The notes under the pieces are model-generated. The model saw only the letters and a list, made by a program, of their open reading frames with translations. It had not been told where the DNA came from and ran no database searches. Shown piece after piece: positions 1 through 59,318 of a stretch of DNA of 64,000 bases (its first letter is position 1; every line of letters starts with the position of its first letter). A program made the position numbers and the translations under genes. This stretch comes from Amoebidium appalachense. Taxonomy: Eukaryota > Ichthyosporea. The stretch is taken from NCBI GenBank assembly GCA_963693365.1, contig CAVNZM010000018.1:2232001-2296000 (forward strand), written 5' to 3'.

Positions 1-43
<43 letters not shown>

Positions 44-90
44 ACCCACAAAAAAATAAAAATAAATAAAAAATAAAAATGACAAAAAAC

Positions 91-9917
<9,827 letters not shown>

Positions 9918-10778
9918 TATCGCTCCTGCTGACAAGACATTGACGCTCAAAGGAGGTTTAAATGCATTCAAAAAGGATAAATAATGAACTCGCACACTAC
10001 TATTCTTTTACAGTATTTGTTATCAAACTTCATCGTCTGCTTCTTGAGCGTCTTGCTCATCTCTCTGTGACGTGCGCTGGACATAAGGTCTCATCAGTTA
10101 AGAAAGAATGGCTTCTCACATAAACCAACTAACCCAATTAAAGCACAGAAGGTTTATGTGTGGCTGTTCTGAGGGTGCGGGCATGGGGGCAGTTGCACGC
10201 TTGCCTCCAGCGGCAGAGGTGAAGGCGGGGGGAAGTTTCCCGCCAAAAAGCAATCATGACGTCACGCACCGTTCATTTATTGGCCAAAAATGCACCGCTC
10301 TTAATAGACCCCATTATAGCGATTTTTATGTCCAAATATAATTGTAATTTCACTTTCTTTTCTCCTGAGTTGATGAAACCCCACGATGACGCACCGCAAA
10401 TGACCCGTATCAGTTTTGCCTATGTCCAAATCCTTCGTTTGGTTGTACTTCACTTTCGGTTTGATGCCTGACCACCTGTGAACGACAAAGGAAAAAGGAA
10501 CGGGAAGCAACTATGAACTGAAAGGTTTTACTAGCACATGTAACTGGTGGCGGATAACCACATCTGCATGACACATCAGAAACGAACTAGGCGAGATAAG
10601 TGTGTGAATCGGTGAGATCCACATTCAAAGTCTACCCACACTCAAACACAATCATTCATTGATTTTCTTGTCCTTCCTCAACCGGAGACCATCACGCTTC
10701 TAGAAGTGGCAATGCTTTCCTTGTAGCCTACATCCATAAAGACCAACCCAGGGCCTCCTAGGACATAAAACGCGCATC
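9918..10778. promoter_or_regulatory. Divergent promoter between ligase and CLC genes
   Basis: About 860 bp separate the ligase ATG (9917, minus) from the CLC ATG (10779, plus), so the two genes are head to head. The stretch contains the E2F-type site TTTCCCGCCAAAAA (10236-10249) and, 8 bp on, a perfect palindromic CRE TGACGTCA (10257-10264). There is almost no microsatellite sequence here, unlike the flanks. No clear TATA box was found. Shared control is inferred from layout only. Confidence 0.5.
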
Positions 10779-48509
<37,731 letters not shown>

Positions 48510-50211
48510 ATGGCTCTTCTTCAAGCACACACGCTCGACGACTTCGGGCACAGCGACGAGTGGCCTTCCACCCTCGACTGTTTCTCCGACACTCTTCTGG
48601 ACGTTGACTTCTCAAGCACGGTCAACTTTGACCTTCCCACCCCACCCGCATCAGAAGCATGTTCGCCACTAAACTCACCCGGCCCCTTTCCTCCCTATGC
48701 CGAAAACACCTCCCTCTTCTTGCACATCGACACCATTAACATCTTGAAATCTGAATTCGGTGACGTCGCTCCTAAAACCGAGTCTGAATCCGAGGAAGAC
48801 CTTCCCCTCACACCCCGTTCAGAACAATCAAACACGACGCGCATGTTATCAGAACTGAAGGACATTAAGACAGAGACGAAGCTTGAATCTACGTTTCTCC
48901 CACTATGCACAGAGTTGTCTCTCCCCCCCTCCCCTCTCCTTGATCTACCCACGGAGGGGGTAGAGTTGTTTGGGCCCGAAGGCATTCCACCCATGCAGGT
49001 CTTTGCTCCGGCTCAGCCACAGTGGCCCGGATCTGTGCTCTATGCACAAGAAGAAGATTCAGGTGGGTAAAGGTCTCACGGTGGGCTGTGTAGATACGGA
49101 GTGGTTGTGTGGGAGGCTCCCTTTATTCCTGAGTTTTTGGAGGGTCGAGTGAGAATCTTCAAGTGTGCGCTGGTCTAGTTCTTCATGTAAAGCTCCAAGC
49201 AGCTTGCTTTTTCAGAAGGCAAGTGCAGGCATGGGCATTTTACCTTATGTGATAATGCACAGGTCATCTTGCTTTGCCTTTCAACTCTCTATTTATAACC
49301 TTAACGTGGCTGAGGCCAGCGAAATTATTTTGCGCAAACGCAGTGTGCTTATCCCCCCCCCCCCCCCCCCCCCCCTCAGACGATGACATCGACGTTGTGA
49401 CGGTCGACCCCTTCCCTGCTGCTCTTGCCCTCAAGCGGCCTTTTACTTTTTTGCCCACTGAGCCTGGCCCTTATATGTTCCCTATGGCTGAGCCATTTCT
49501 GGTGCGTGTTTTTTTCCCCTCCCCTTTAGAAAGTTTGGCTGCATGGAACTTATGTGAGCTAATGGGGTATCAGAGGCTGGTGTGGCCATAGTTTCCAGCA
49601 CGATTGTTGTGTGTGAGGAGAAGGGGAGGGGTTGCGGGAGAGAGAGAGAGAGATGTTATTTAGAATAGTGGAACGGTAGTTTGTGATCTTCCTACGGGTG
49701 TGTTAACATGAAAATATGACGGTGTTCAAGACAGGAAAAATAAGACAGGGACAAGTGCACAAGAAGTGCATACGATAATAAACATTCAAGTGATGTATGG
49801 TCCCAAACCGTGGGGGGGGGGGGGGGGGGGGGGTTGGTGTAGGGATGTGGGAAGGGGGGTCGAAGGGAGTCTTTTGCACACGTGTGATGAAGATGCCTCT
49901 TTCTGTTTCTAACGCAAGGTTCTTTTGCACGCAGACACAACCCAACACGCCTGAGCCCAAGCGAGCGCGCACAGAGAGCAACAGCAGCAACGCGACCCAG
50001 AACAGTGTCGGAGGGCGCAAGAGAAAACCGGCAGGGAGCGAAGAACAGCAGGCAAAGAGGGACATGCACAACACGCTGGAGAGGAAGCGGAGGGAGGACC
50101 TGAAGGCCTCGTTTGATGCCCTCAGGTGGGCGCTGCCGAACTTGGATCCCAACGACAAGCAGCCTAAGGTGTATGAGTGTGTGTGCGTGTGTGGTTTCGG
50201 CACGTGTGCGT

Positions 50212-50242
<31 letters not shown>

Positions 50243-50635
50243 GGGGGGGGGGGCTTCCGTTGCTGGGAGTGTAGGTTATCTTGAGCATCTCAACTCGGCT
50301 TACCTGTTAGTAGTTCTCACATCCTTGCGTTATTGAACCTTTGCACTGCCGAGCTTCATTTCACGTCACACAATATCTCTCTTGTCTGCTTCTTGTGTTT
50401 GCTTGCCAGTGTAGATGCGTATTAATTGTATTCATTCAGTTTACTCCTTTTTTTGGGTGTTGCAACTTGCTCATTCCCCTCTTTATTTCCGCAGCAAGTG
50501 ACTGTGCTTGACGGTGCCGCCGACCACATCCGCGTTCTGAGGGAGAGACACCGTCAGCTGCTGGAAGCACGGCACACAATCTTTATGGAGAACCAACGCC
50601 TGGAAGAGTTGGCTGCGCAGATGGCAAAGAAATAA
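48510..50635 (+). CDS. MYC: Myc-like bHLH-leucine-zipper transcription factor, complete
   Basis: Nuclear factor expected to bind CACGTG E-boxes as a dimer with Max. Exons 48510-49062, 49380-49501, 49935-50168, 50495-50635; 1050 nt, 349 aa, all phases consistent. Residues 1-225 are acidic and Ser/Pro-rich, with a Myc-box-I-like NFDLPTPPAS near residue 35 and an acidic DDDIDVVTVDPFP, the Myc signature before the DNA-binding domain. Exon 3 has a PKRAR nuclear-localisation-like motif and the basic region RDMHNTLERKRRE with His270, Glu274 and Arg278 in the H-E-R spacing that reads CACGTG; helix 1 follows. Exon 4 holds helix 2 (VTVLDGAADHIRVL) and a zipper to the end (LLEARHTIFMENQRLEELA). It is shorter than vertebrate Myc (about 440 aa). 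An intron splits the bHLH loop after DKQPK. The start is the first ATG (CAACATGG). Confidence 0.9.
49935..50168 (+). CDS. MYC: Myc-like exon 3: nuclear signal, basic region and helix 1
   Basis: 78 codons in phase 0 at both ends. N-terminal part is Thr/Ser/Asn-rich with PEPKRART; the C-terminal part is RDMHNTLERKRREDLKASFD and WALPNLDPNDKQPK. This exon carries all predicted DNA-contact residues and has no dimerisation zipper. Confidence 0.92.
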
Positions 50636-53081
50636 CCTGGTGACGTTTTAACGTCCAGACAAACATTGGGTATGCAAATGCTGCAAGGGAGCGGATGTCG
50701 AGTTTTCTTTTGCATCTGTAAGCGTGGGACCGAGATGGAGGGATGGTGTGTGAGGGTCTTCGCCTGGTTACAAGTTGAGGTGAAGGGAGGAGTGAACCTT
50801 GTGCCCGGTGTGTGTGTGTGTGTACGGCAGAGCTACGAGAGAGAGGTGTGGATGGTTTCTTGTGGTTTGTTTGTTCACGGACATATCGATGTTTCTTTTT
50901 CTTCTTCTTTTACTTGTTCTTTTTTCATTTTATTTTTTGCCCGTTTCTTCCCCTCTTTCCCTCTCCCTTTTGGTGGTTGCCCTCTGGTGATATTTGTTAA
51001 AGAGCCGGGGGGTGATAAATTTATAGGAGGTAGATCTTCCATCTTATGGGACCGTGATATTATTACTGCCGTGTACCTAATGCTCAATATGCTTGGTTTT
51101 GTACGATAAGGGTATTTTCCCTTCTGTATCATAAGTGTTTCGTCTAGGAAGAGTACTTCTATTGGAAATGATAACTGCGCGATGTGGGGTGGGGATTTTT
51201 CTCCCCCCGCTGTGATAATGGTGGGAGTGAAAGAAGGTAACGTCTTCTGTGGCTTCTGCTCCTCTAACTACCATATGTGGTTATTCTTGTATCTCTTTCA
51301 TTGCCTAACGCTTGGAAAGTAATAGTGTCCGTTGTATGTCGTTTGCATAATTACTTTATCTCTCTTTTTTCCATATTTTAACAGTAATAATCTCATAGCC
51401 AATCAAATCAAATCACACGGTGGATGAAGGATGCAACACCATATATAACCAGCCCACAACCCCGAATGAACCATGCATGGAATAGATAGAAAAGCCTAGA
51501 AGGTATGTCGTTATTGTTTCTGCGCGCACGTGTCCTGTGGATGACGTGTGCGTCAGGGTTACCTAATAAAAGCACAAACTGAATAAATACTTAGAGATCG
51601 ACATCCTTTTGCGAGTGGGGGGGGGGGCATGCATGATACAGAAATACTGCAATCTTTGATGATATATCGACTAGCAATAGGCTAAGCCCGCTCGTCTGTG
51701 CTTGGTAGTCACTTTGAGTGCTGTCTCCCTGCGGCCCGGCTCAACATACCATGTATGTTGCCGCAGGCGACAGTCACTAGACAAAGGTTCTGATTGCGCA
51801 AACAAATTTAAATCTACAGCAGATGGTTGGTTCAAAGTTGCATTAATAATTTAAGGAAGCGTTCCTATTGTCCAACACCAAAGTTACGGAAGTTTTCCTA
51901 TTGCCCATGAGGAAAATAAAGCGTTCCGATTGCCCATCAGATTTACATAGCCCCGGCTGGAGACGTCCCGCGGCGTAGTAGTGCTCAGCCACTTACGTAA
52001 GCCAGTGGGTACATAGCCATGGACTACATGTTCGTATCTGATCATGGCATGCTGCATGGACATGCCTTGCCCACCCAAGTACGGCACCGACACAAGCGCA
52101 CCCAGAGTCTGACCGACAACACGCGTGGAAACATAGATTGCACACATTTGTAGCCCATCCCCCCTTCGAATTCCCCTCCCCCCCCCCCCCCTCCCCCCCC
52201 CCCCCCCCCCCCCCGGGGGCCCCGGGGCCCCGGGCCTTCCCCATTCCCCCGTAATTTTTTATAGCCCGTCCTGCTAGCCGAGTCGGCTGTTTTTTCACTA
52301 CCTCTTCCGCGCTCTTTCTCACCCCTGATCAGCACTACGGTACCGATCCTCCCCCTCCCCCCCCCCCCCCCCCCCTCCCCCCCCCCCCCCCCCCCCCCCA
52401 AGGCAGGCCTCCCCCCCGGCCCCTGCTAGGGCCCGGGCCACTGTGCGTGCTCCTATGAATTCGTTTCTCACAGTAATGGGGGCTGGTTCTTTGCATTCTT
52501 TCTTCAGTGCACTCTAATAGTATGTTTACCTTCACCCACTGCACAACGCATTTTTGCACGTGTTCTTTCCAATTCGCACCTTAATGTATGCAACTCACCC
52601 TCTTTCCTTAAAACATCGGTTTAGTGATGTATCTCTAAGCCTACAGTCTTTGATTTGCCTCCTGTACATGACCCCTCCCTCCCCCCCCCAATCCATTCTC
52701 CCCTTCCCCCCCCCCCCCCCCCCTCCCCCCCCCCCCCTTTGCCAGTTATCTGCTCGTCACCTGGCAGTGCAGGCTTTTACTCATGCTAAACCTTGTGTAC
52801 CAATGCTCTATCTGTATATATGTACATACCTATGAGGCCCATTTTGTACACATTGGCATATCGTGTCACCGGATCGATTGGCCGGAGCCTCATGATCAGG
52901 TAATCCGATCGGCCAATCAAATGCAATGATCTCCTCTTCCACTATGTAACGATGGTACCATGCTTTCATATTATTATTAGGCACGGTTACTTAGGTTTGA
53001 GTTGCTTTTGTCAAGTGCACACACCATGGCCACTAGCCTCTCGTGCATTGACACACCTTATTGATACATGTGGGTACTATT

Positions 53082-53158
53082 CTATAGTACTATTCATATT
53101 CTATAGTAATATTCATATTCTATAGCACTATTCATATTCTATAGTACTTTTCATATTC
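53082..53158. repeat. 19-bp tandem repeat TATTCATATTCTATAGTAC
   Basis: About four imperfect copies (TTCTATAGTA.TATTCATA). AT-rich, intergenic. Confidence 0.85.
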
Positions 53159-53454
53159 AACATCTGGCGAACAAGTGATCTGAGAATCAAAATTAAAAGG
53201 GAATCTCGGTCCCAATCAAATGGCTCAGAATTTTTAGAGGGATTCTCGGGCCCGATCAGATCATCGGCCAGTTTATGCGATTCCCTGACTGGCATCCCGG
53301 CGTTATCACTATTTGGCCGTATGTAAGGTGCCTGCCCGGCACCATTTTGTAGGGGGGCTTCTAGACTTCCCTTTATGCCCATATCATTATTTATTTATGA
53401 AACTCTTCAAGTTCTCGTATAATACACCTAAGGGGGAGGGGAGGGGGGGGGGGT

Positions 53455-53487
<33 letters not shown>

Positions 53488-54200
53488 GGGGGGGGGGGGG
53501 GGGAGGGGGGGGGGGGGGGGGGGGAGGGGGGGGGGGGGGGGGGCTGGAATTACAAATTAAGTTTTGGGCAGTCGCCAATAAGCCGTGGTGAGCCCAACAT
53601 CTTCTGGCACTGAACGGTTTTGCAAGAAAACCCCACTTTGCTGCTAGTGTATTCTTATTGGTGGGAATTATGAACTTTCGGACGGATGGCATCTGTAGAG
53701 TTAACTTGGATTGGGGAGAGGGGGGAGGGGGGAGGGGAGGGGAGCAGCATCTCGTAATGTTTATCTCTGTGAAAATGATTTCCCTTAATTTTCAATCTTT
53801 TTGTTTTTTTTGCTAAAAGATCGGGGCTTCAGACAGTGCTAAGAATGCCATACAGGGGTCGTTAAGGATTAAGATAATTCACCTATAAGATAATTAGTAC
53901 TAGATTTTTTGGAAAAAAATAAGATTCTAGGGGCTACCGAGGCTGGGGGAAAAATAAGATAGCGGGGAGGTTAGGGGGGGACGGGGGGGGGGGGGGGGGG
54001 GGGGGGGGGGATTCGGAGGGGGCACTGTGGCTTCCCTACTTAAAATTAACCTAGTCCAGTATTATTATTATGAGGCTGTGCACAAGAAAAGCCCTTCTGT
54101 GGAGCAGATCATTATTCTTTTCTGATTAGCGTGAAGTCCTTTGGAAGCTTTTGCTTCATTACCAATCAACAGACAGAAAAAGTCAATGTGCCGTGTGTGT

Positions 54201-54251
<51 letters not shown>

Positions 54252-54351
54252 CGCGCGCAATCGGCTAAGAAAGAGTGTTACGGTTTACATTACTGAGCCC
54301 ACGGCGCCCTGGACTCCCCGGCTTTATTATGCACCTTTCTGTGCGAAGTGT

Positions 54352-54468
54352 GCGAAAATGTGTGCATATCTGTGTGTACATTTGGTTTTTGTGTTCGTTT
54401 GTCACTGTGTGTGTTAGTATGTGTGTGTGTGGTGTGTGTGTGTGTGTGTGCGCACATATGTGTCTCAC

Positions 54469-54505
<37 letters not shown>

Positions 54506-54574
54506 GTGTGTCTGCGGTCGGGTCACGGTGTACGATGTGTGTGTGGCCCCCACTCCCCCCTTCCTCCCTGGCCT

Positions 54575-54621
<47 letters not shown>

Positions 54622-54807
54622 AAAATGTGTGCAGATGTCTGCGTGTACATTTGGATTTTGTGTTCGTTTGTCACTAGGTGTGTGTGTGTGTGTGTGTGTG
54701 TGCACGTGTGTATAGCACGATGTGCGTGTGTTTGTGTGTTTTGTGTCCGTGTGACGGTGCACGGTGTGTGTGTGTGTGCGTATCCCCCTCCTCCCCCCCC
54801 CTTTCCC

Positions 54808-54844
<37 letters not shown>

Positions 54845-54903
54845 TGTCCTGTCTGCTGTCCTAAGGGTCCTCTGCATGGGCGGGGAATTTTTTTTTTTTT
54901 TTT

Positions 54904-54953
<50 letters not shown>

Positions 54954-55085
54954 GTGCGAAAATGTGTGCATGTCTGTGTGTACATTTGGATTTTGTGCTC
55001 GCTTGTCACTCTTTGTTTGTGTGTGTGTGGTGTGTGTGTGTGTGTGTGTTTATGTGTATGTCCGTGTGACGGTGCACGGTGTGTG
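54352..55085 (+). repeat. Three-copy tandem repeat, 270-335 bp unit
   Basis: Each unit starts AAAATGTGTGCA(T/G)(A/G)TCTG, then TGTACATTTGG.TTTTGTG and TTTGTCACT, followed by (GT)n, a GTGACGGTGCACGGTGTGTG-like block and a C/G tract. Unit starts are near 54355, 54624 and 54960. The left end of a possible earlier unit lies near 54200. Confidence 0.8.
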
Positions 55086-55296
55086 TGTGCGTCCCCCCCC
55101 AACCTCCCCCCTTCCCCCAATTTGAACCCCCCCACCCCCCCCCCCTTTTCCCCCCCCTCCCCCCCCCCCCCCCCCCCCCCCTCCCCAAAAAAAAAAAAAA
55201 AAAAAAAAAAAATTCCCGCAGCCCAGAAGAAGGAATCACAGCACCGGGGCGGGCGGGCGGGCGGGGCAATTGCAAGCAGGCGGGCACATGGGCGGG

Positions 55297-55345
<49 letters not shown>

Positions 55346-55617
55346 ATAAGGGATATTGAACCAAGAAACCTTAAGATTTTAGACCCTAAACCGTATTTAC
55401 CTGTTATTTTAAAAGCGAGTGACCCCTGTATATATATTACAGTCGGTGCCATCATAGTAGACACAACGAGATAGTTGCTTAGATAGTTTCACTGGATATC
55501 CAACGAGATATACCAAAAACGAGAATTCTATTGTAAGGCTAATAAAATCTGCTGTGTATGGGCTCAACTACGGGGGTCAACAATTGCTAAATTTCAAGGG
55601 GAGATTCAAACTGTCTA

Positions 55618-55870
55618 ACGAATAAGATTAATTGTTTTTGGGACTGCTGAGTTTGTAGAGATGTTATCACCCCTAAGAAACACTTTTTTGATCGTAAAAC
55701 ATTTATTTCCTGAAAGTTTATAAGTTTTACTATATTGTAGAAATAATAGTCCTGCAGGCAGCGCTGCAGCCAAAAACGTTAGCCAGCAAGGTGACAAAAC
55801 TAACCTTTTATGGTTAGCCACCTGCCAAAAATGGCGCATAAATATTTGGCTAATTTTTATTGGTTGACAC
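55618..55870 (-). mobile_element. Dispersed-element copy 2, intergenic
   Basis: On the minus strand this reads TTTTTGGCTGCAGCGCTGCC, then TGCAGGACTATTATTTCTAC and GGGTGATAACATC, matching the element at 4395-4650 over about 200 bp at roughly 70 percent. Together the two copies define an interspersed family of unknown class. Confidence 0.6.
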
Positions 55871-56244
55871 CTGCCATCATACTTAACGAATACTCAGTGT
55901 CTGTGCATGTGCATGTTCGCCGATCAAGAGTACTGTCTGGCTGCCTGTTTTGTGTAAAAATGCAAAATACACAAAATACAAACACATCAGCCTGACACGG
56001 TAATGCTACGTCCACTAAGAACGTCACGGTTTACTTCCGTCATATGTGTGTGCGGGTCCGCCGAGGGAGGGGGGTGGGCGGGGGAGAGGATGGGGGGAGG
56101 ATGGGGGGGGAGGGGGGGAGGGGGGGGGAGGGGAGGGGGAGGATGGGGGGAAGGGGGGAGATTGAGGGGGGGAGGGGGGAGGGGGGGAGGGGGAAGTTTC
56201 AGACCAGTGCAGGCCAGACTGTCTTTTTTTGGCATTTTACTGTG

Positions 56245-56263
56245 TGACGTCAATATGACGTCA
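56245..56263. promoter_or_regulatory. Two CRE palindromes 11 bp apart
   Basis: TGACGTCA at 56245-56252 and again at 56256-56263, one helical turn apart, followed by GACGTGT. No nearby gene start was identified, so the target is unknown. Confidence 0.5.
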
Positions 56264-56380
56264 GACGTGTCGTGTCCGTGTCAGCGTATATGGTTACTGC
56301 CCGGCCCCTTACTTTATGAGCGCGCGTAACCTACTGCGTGTGTGCATGCACGCATGTGTGCGGGCGTTGTTGTGTGTGTG

Positions 56381-56443
<63 letters not shown>

Positions 56444-57065
56444 ACGTGCGCGCATGTGTATATTTGTGTGTGTGTGTTCGTGTGCGTGCACGCGGGTGAG
56501 TATGTGTGTTTGTGTTTGCGTGTGCCTGTGTGTGTGTGCTGGCGCGTGTGCGCACATGTTCTATGCGCATATGTGCACATCTGCGCCACACGCACTTGAC
56601 TCTATGATGTGTATGGCAAAACACCAATTACAGAGCCGCGGGTCAGCCGATCAGAAGCAAACTGTGACCACTGACCATCTAATATCACGTTTTATCCAAA
56701 AGAAAACCAAAATAGCAACTCTGCTTTGGTCAATTCTGGTCCCTATGGCGTGAGACAGTTTTTGTTTTTCTCGGTAATTTAATTGATTGTGACGTGCCAT
56801 GAGTCATTTTTCTGATTACGGGCGGTATATTTCATTGGACCGCCAAACTCAAATACAGATCCTTTCGGCATTCGAAATAGCTCAAAAAAATAATATCAAG
56901 ATACTATTAACGACTTAAAATATTAACCACAACTATCCTTCCCTGATATTTTCAAACACACGATTTCAACAGAGATTTGAATCATACAAATATCTATGAA
57001 CCGTCACACGGCTACCGCACAAACCCGTGTTCTTGTACAATTCTGTGTGTATTCGATTCATAATC

Positions 57066-57206
57066 TTCTATTTATATTAAGGCACCGTTCTATTTATATT
57101 AAGGCACTTCTATTTTTTATTAAGGCACTTCTATTTAGACTAAGGCACTTCTATTTATATTAAGGCACTTCTATTTATATTAAGGCACTTCTATTTATAT
57201 TAAGGC
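57066..57206. repeat. 20-bp tandem repeat TTCTATTTATATTAAGGCAC
   Basis: About seven copies, the last three essentially identical, the earlier ones with indels. Located 330 bp before the peroxidase homology. Confidence 0.9.
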
Positions 57207-57380
57207 TGATATCGGTGATTTAGCCTAGATACATTATTGACAAGCACAGTGTGTGTTTCTTTCATTGCTGCTCTGCCATAAAACTTTAGTAGTACAACTC
57301 CAACTTCATAATTTCAGACTGTGTTGAACACACACTTTCTCGTTTGGAAAAAAAAAAAAAAAAAAAAAAGGTGTGTGTGT

Positions 57381-57430
<50 letters not shown>

Positions 57431-57692
57431 AGAGGGGGACGGCGGAGGACACATGATCAATATTGTGACGAAATCTCTCCCTCTCCGAGCATTTCAAGTG
57501 AAAGAAAATAAATTGATATTGATCTCCGGTGTAGCCGACGGGTCGCTGATTCTTGCGGCAGAGGAGTCAGAGTACGAAGGCAACCAGACACCCATCCCCT
57601 GGCTGCCCTATGTGTGCGACACCATTGGCCCCTTTGTGGGCAAGTACGGTATGAGCTGGGCCGATGCCCTGGCCTATGCAGGCATGACGGCC

Positions 57693-57712
57693 GTGAGTGG
57701 GCAAGCACACAG
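57693..57712 (+). other. 20-nt GT..AG segment inside the peroxidase coding region
   Basis: GTGAGTGGGCAAGCACACAG interrupts GCC/GCC. Removing it restores the frame and gives 17 residues between LAG and GRxD, about the family spacing; keeping it shifts the frame to a stop. Either a tiny intron or a small insertion. Confidence 0.5.
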
Positions 57713-58080
57713 GCCCCAGGGAGCAAGCGGCTTGTGTTTCCGTCGCTGAAAATGGGCCGGTGTGACAGCACGACCAAGGACGGCAACTTCCTTGCGACTG
57801 CGGGGTTAAACTACAAGCAGTACGTGCACTTCTGGACGGTGCAGATGAACTTCACCATCGACGAGCGACGTGCTAATGGGCAGCCACACGCTGCTCAATG
57901 ATGTCGGGAACGAGCATGCTGCAAACGGTACCCTGATGTACCAATGGACTAACAGGTTCTACAGAGACCTCAGGAAAGATTTACTCAGCCACAGAATCAC
58001 ATACATTTACATGGGTTTAGCAGGAATCTGAATTTGACTGGAATATCTTCCACACGCAAACACGGGTGCACGTGCAAGTA

Positions 58081-58146
58081 GACACGCACACGCACACGCA
58101 CAAGCACACGCACACGCACAAGCACGCGCACACGCACAAGCACACG

Positions 58147-58222
<76 letters not shown>

Positions 58223-58320
58223 CACGCGCACGCGCCCGCACGCACACGTATACACCCACACACAACCACCCACTAAACACACACAACACTCACACAAACA
58301 CACACACACACACACAAGCT
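58081..58320. repeat. CA/CACG repeats in peroxidase intron
   Basis: Imperfect CACGCA and CACAAG units, then CA runs between the blocks ending at 57955 and starting at 58361. Confidence 0.85.
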
Positions 58321-59043
58321 GGCAGTTTTTAATGACCATATCAACCAACTTACCCTGTAGGAAGGGCACCATCGACATTAACTCGACGCTGACGGCCGTT
58401 GGCAACAGCGGGGGTGTGCACAAAGCCATCATGTGGAGCGAAGGCTGCTGGCGCTACACGCTCAACGACACTTACATTGCCCCCCCCAGAACGTCATTGC
58501 CGAGTGCATGGGCTGTGCCGAAAACAAAACAGACAACACCCCCAAGTGCCCCTATGCACGGCGCCACCTGCAGAACATCGACCGCTTTGCAAACAACATG
58601 GATGCCTTTAACGATGAGTTCAGCAAGGCTTGCGTTAAGTATGTGCCCCTTCATGTGTTGATTTGTGCGTGCTTGCTTGTGCAAGTGCTTGTATGGGTGC
58701 ATAACGGTACACAATAATGCATCAGTGCGTTTTCAAGGTCATTTAATATTAGTCAACTACGATGGATTGTTGTTGATATGCTGCTAATCTATATTCTTCA
58801 CCACCACAGGCTCACGGGGCACAATGTCAAGGCCTGGGCGAGCAAAGCGTTTGTTGCCGTGCCGCCGCCGCCAGTCAATGTGCGCCAAGGAGGCCGAGGC
58901 CGCAACCATGGCTCCTCCCCCACCCCCGCCTGCTACCACCACACAGCCAGCACCCTCGGACCAAGCAAGCTAGATATGCACTATTTGCACAAATTTGTTT
59001 CGTTTTTCGTTTTAACTCCAAACAGCAGGAAGGTCCCGCTAAG

Positions 59044-59318
<275 letters not shown>

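Larger units (their letters stand above)
50636..57534. other. Intergenic region between Myc and the peroxidase gene
   Basis: Holds the presumed Myc 3' UTR (AATAAA motifs at 51565 and 51582), a GGGGCCCC palindrome (52213-52237), C/G tracts, three tandem-repeat arrays (53082, 54350, 57066), the dispersed element at 55618, and paired CRE sites (56245-56263). I found no supported exon on either strand. Confidence 0.6.
57535..58973 (+). pseudogene. Heme peroxidase (plant/fungal/bacterial superfamily), damaged, lacks 5' exon
   Basis: Would oxidise substrates with H2O2 at a heme. Blocks 57535-57692, 57713-57955, 58361-58638 and 58810-58973. Landmarks in family order: ADGSLILAAEES (distal-side GxADGS), KYGMSWADALAYAGMTA (SxADxxxLAG), VFPSLKMGRCDS (GRxD), DVLMGSHTL with the proximal heme-ligand His, and DRFANNMDAFNDEFSKACVK (the C-terminal A-x-F-x-x-F-A helix). 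Damage: a 20-nt GT..AG segment at 57693-57712, a shift near 57870 (just before the proximal His), one missing C in the C8 run at 58480-58487, and a frame change near 58880. No exon with the distal Arg/His (RxxFHD) was found upstream. It is a pseudogene, or a gene with assembly errors plus an unseen 5' exon. The Pro/Thr-rich tail ends at TAG 58971-58973 in one frame. Confidence 0.7.

Noticed and set aside
52213-52237. GGGGCCCC palindrome as a regulatory element
   Set aside because: Flanked by poly-C tracts; likely a low-complexity by-product.
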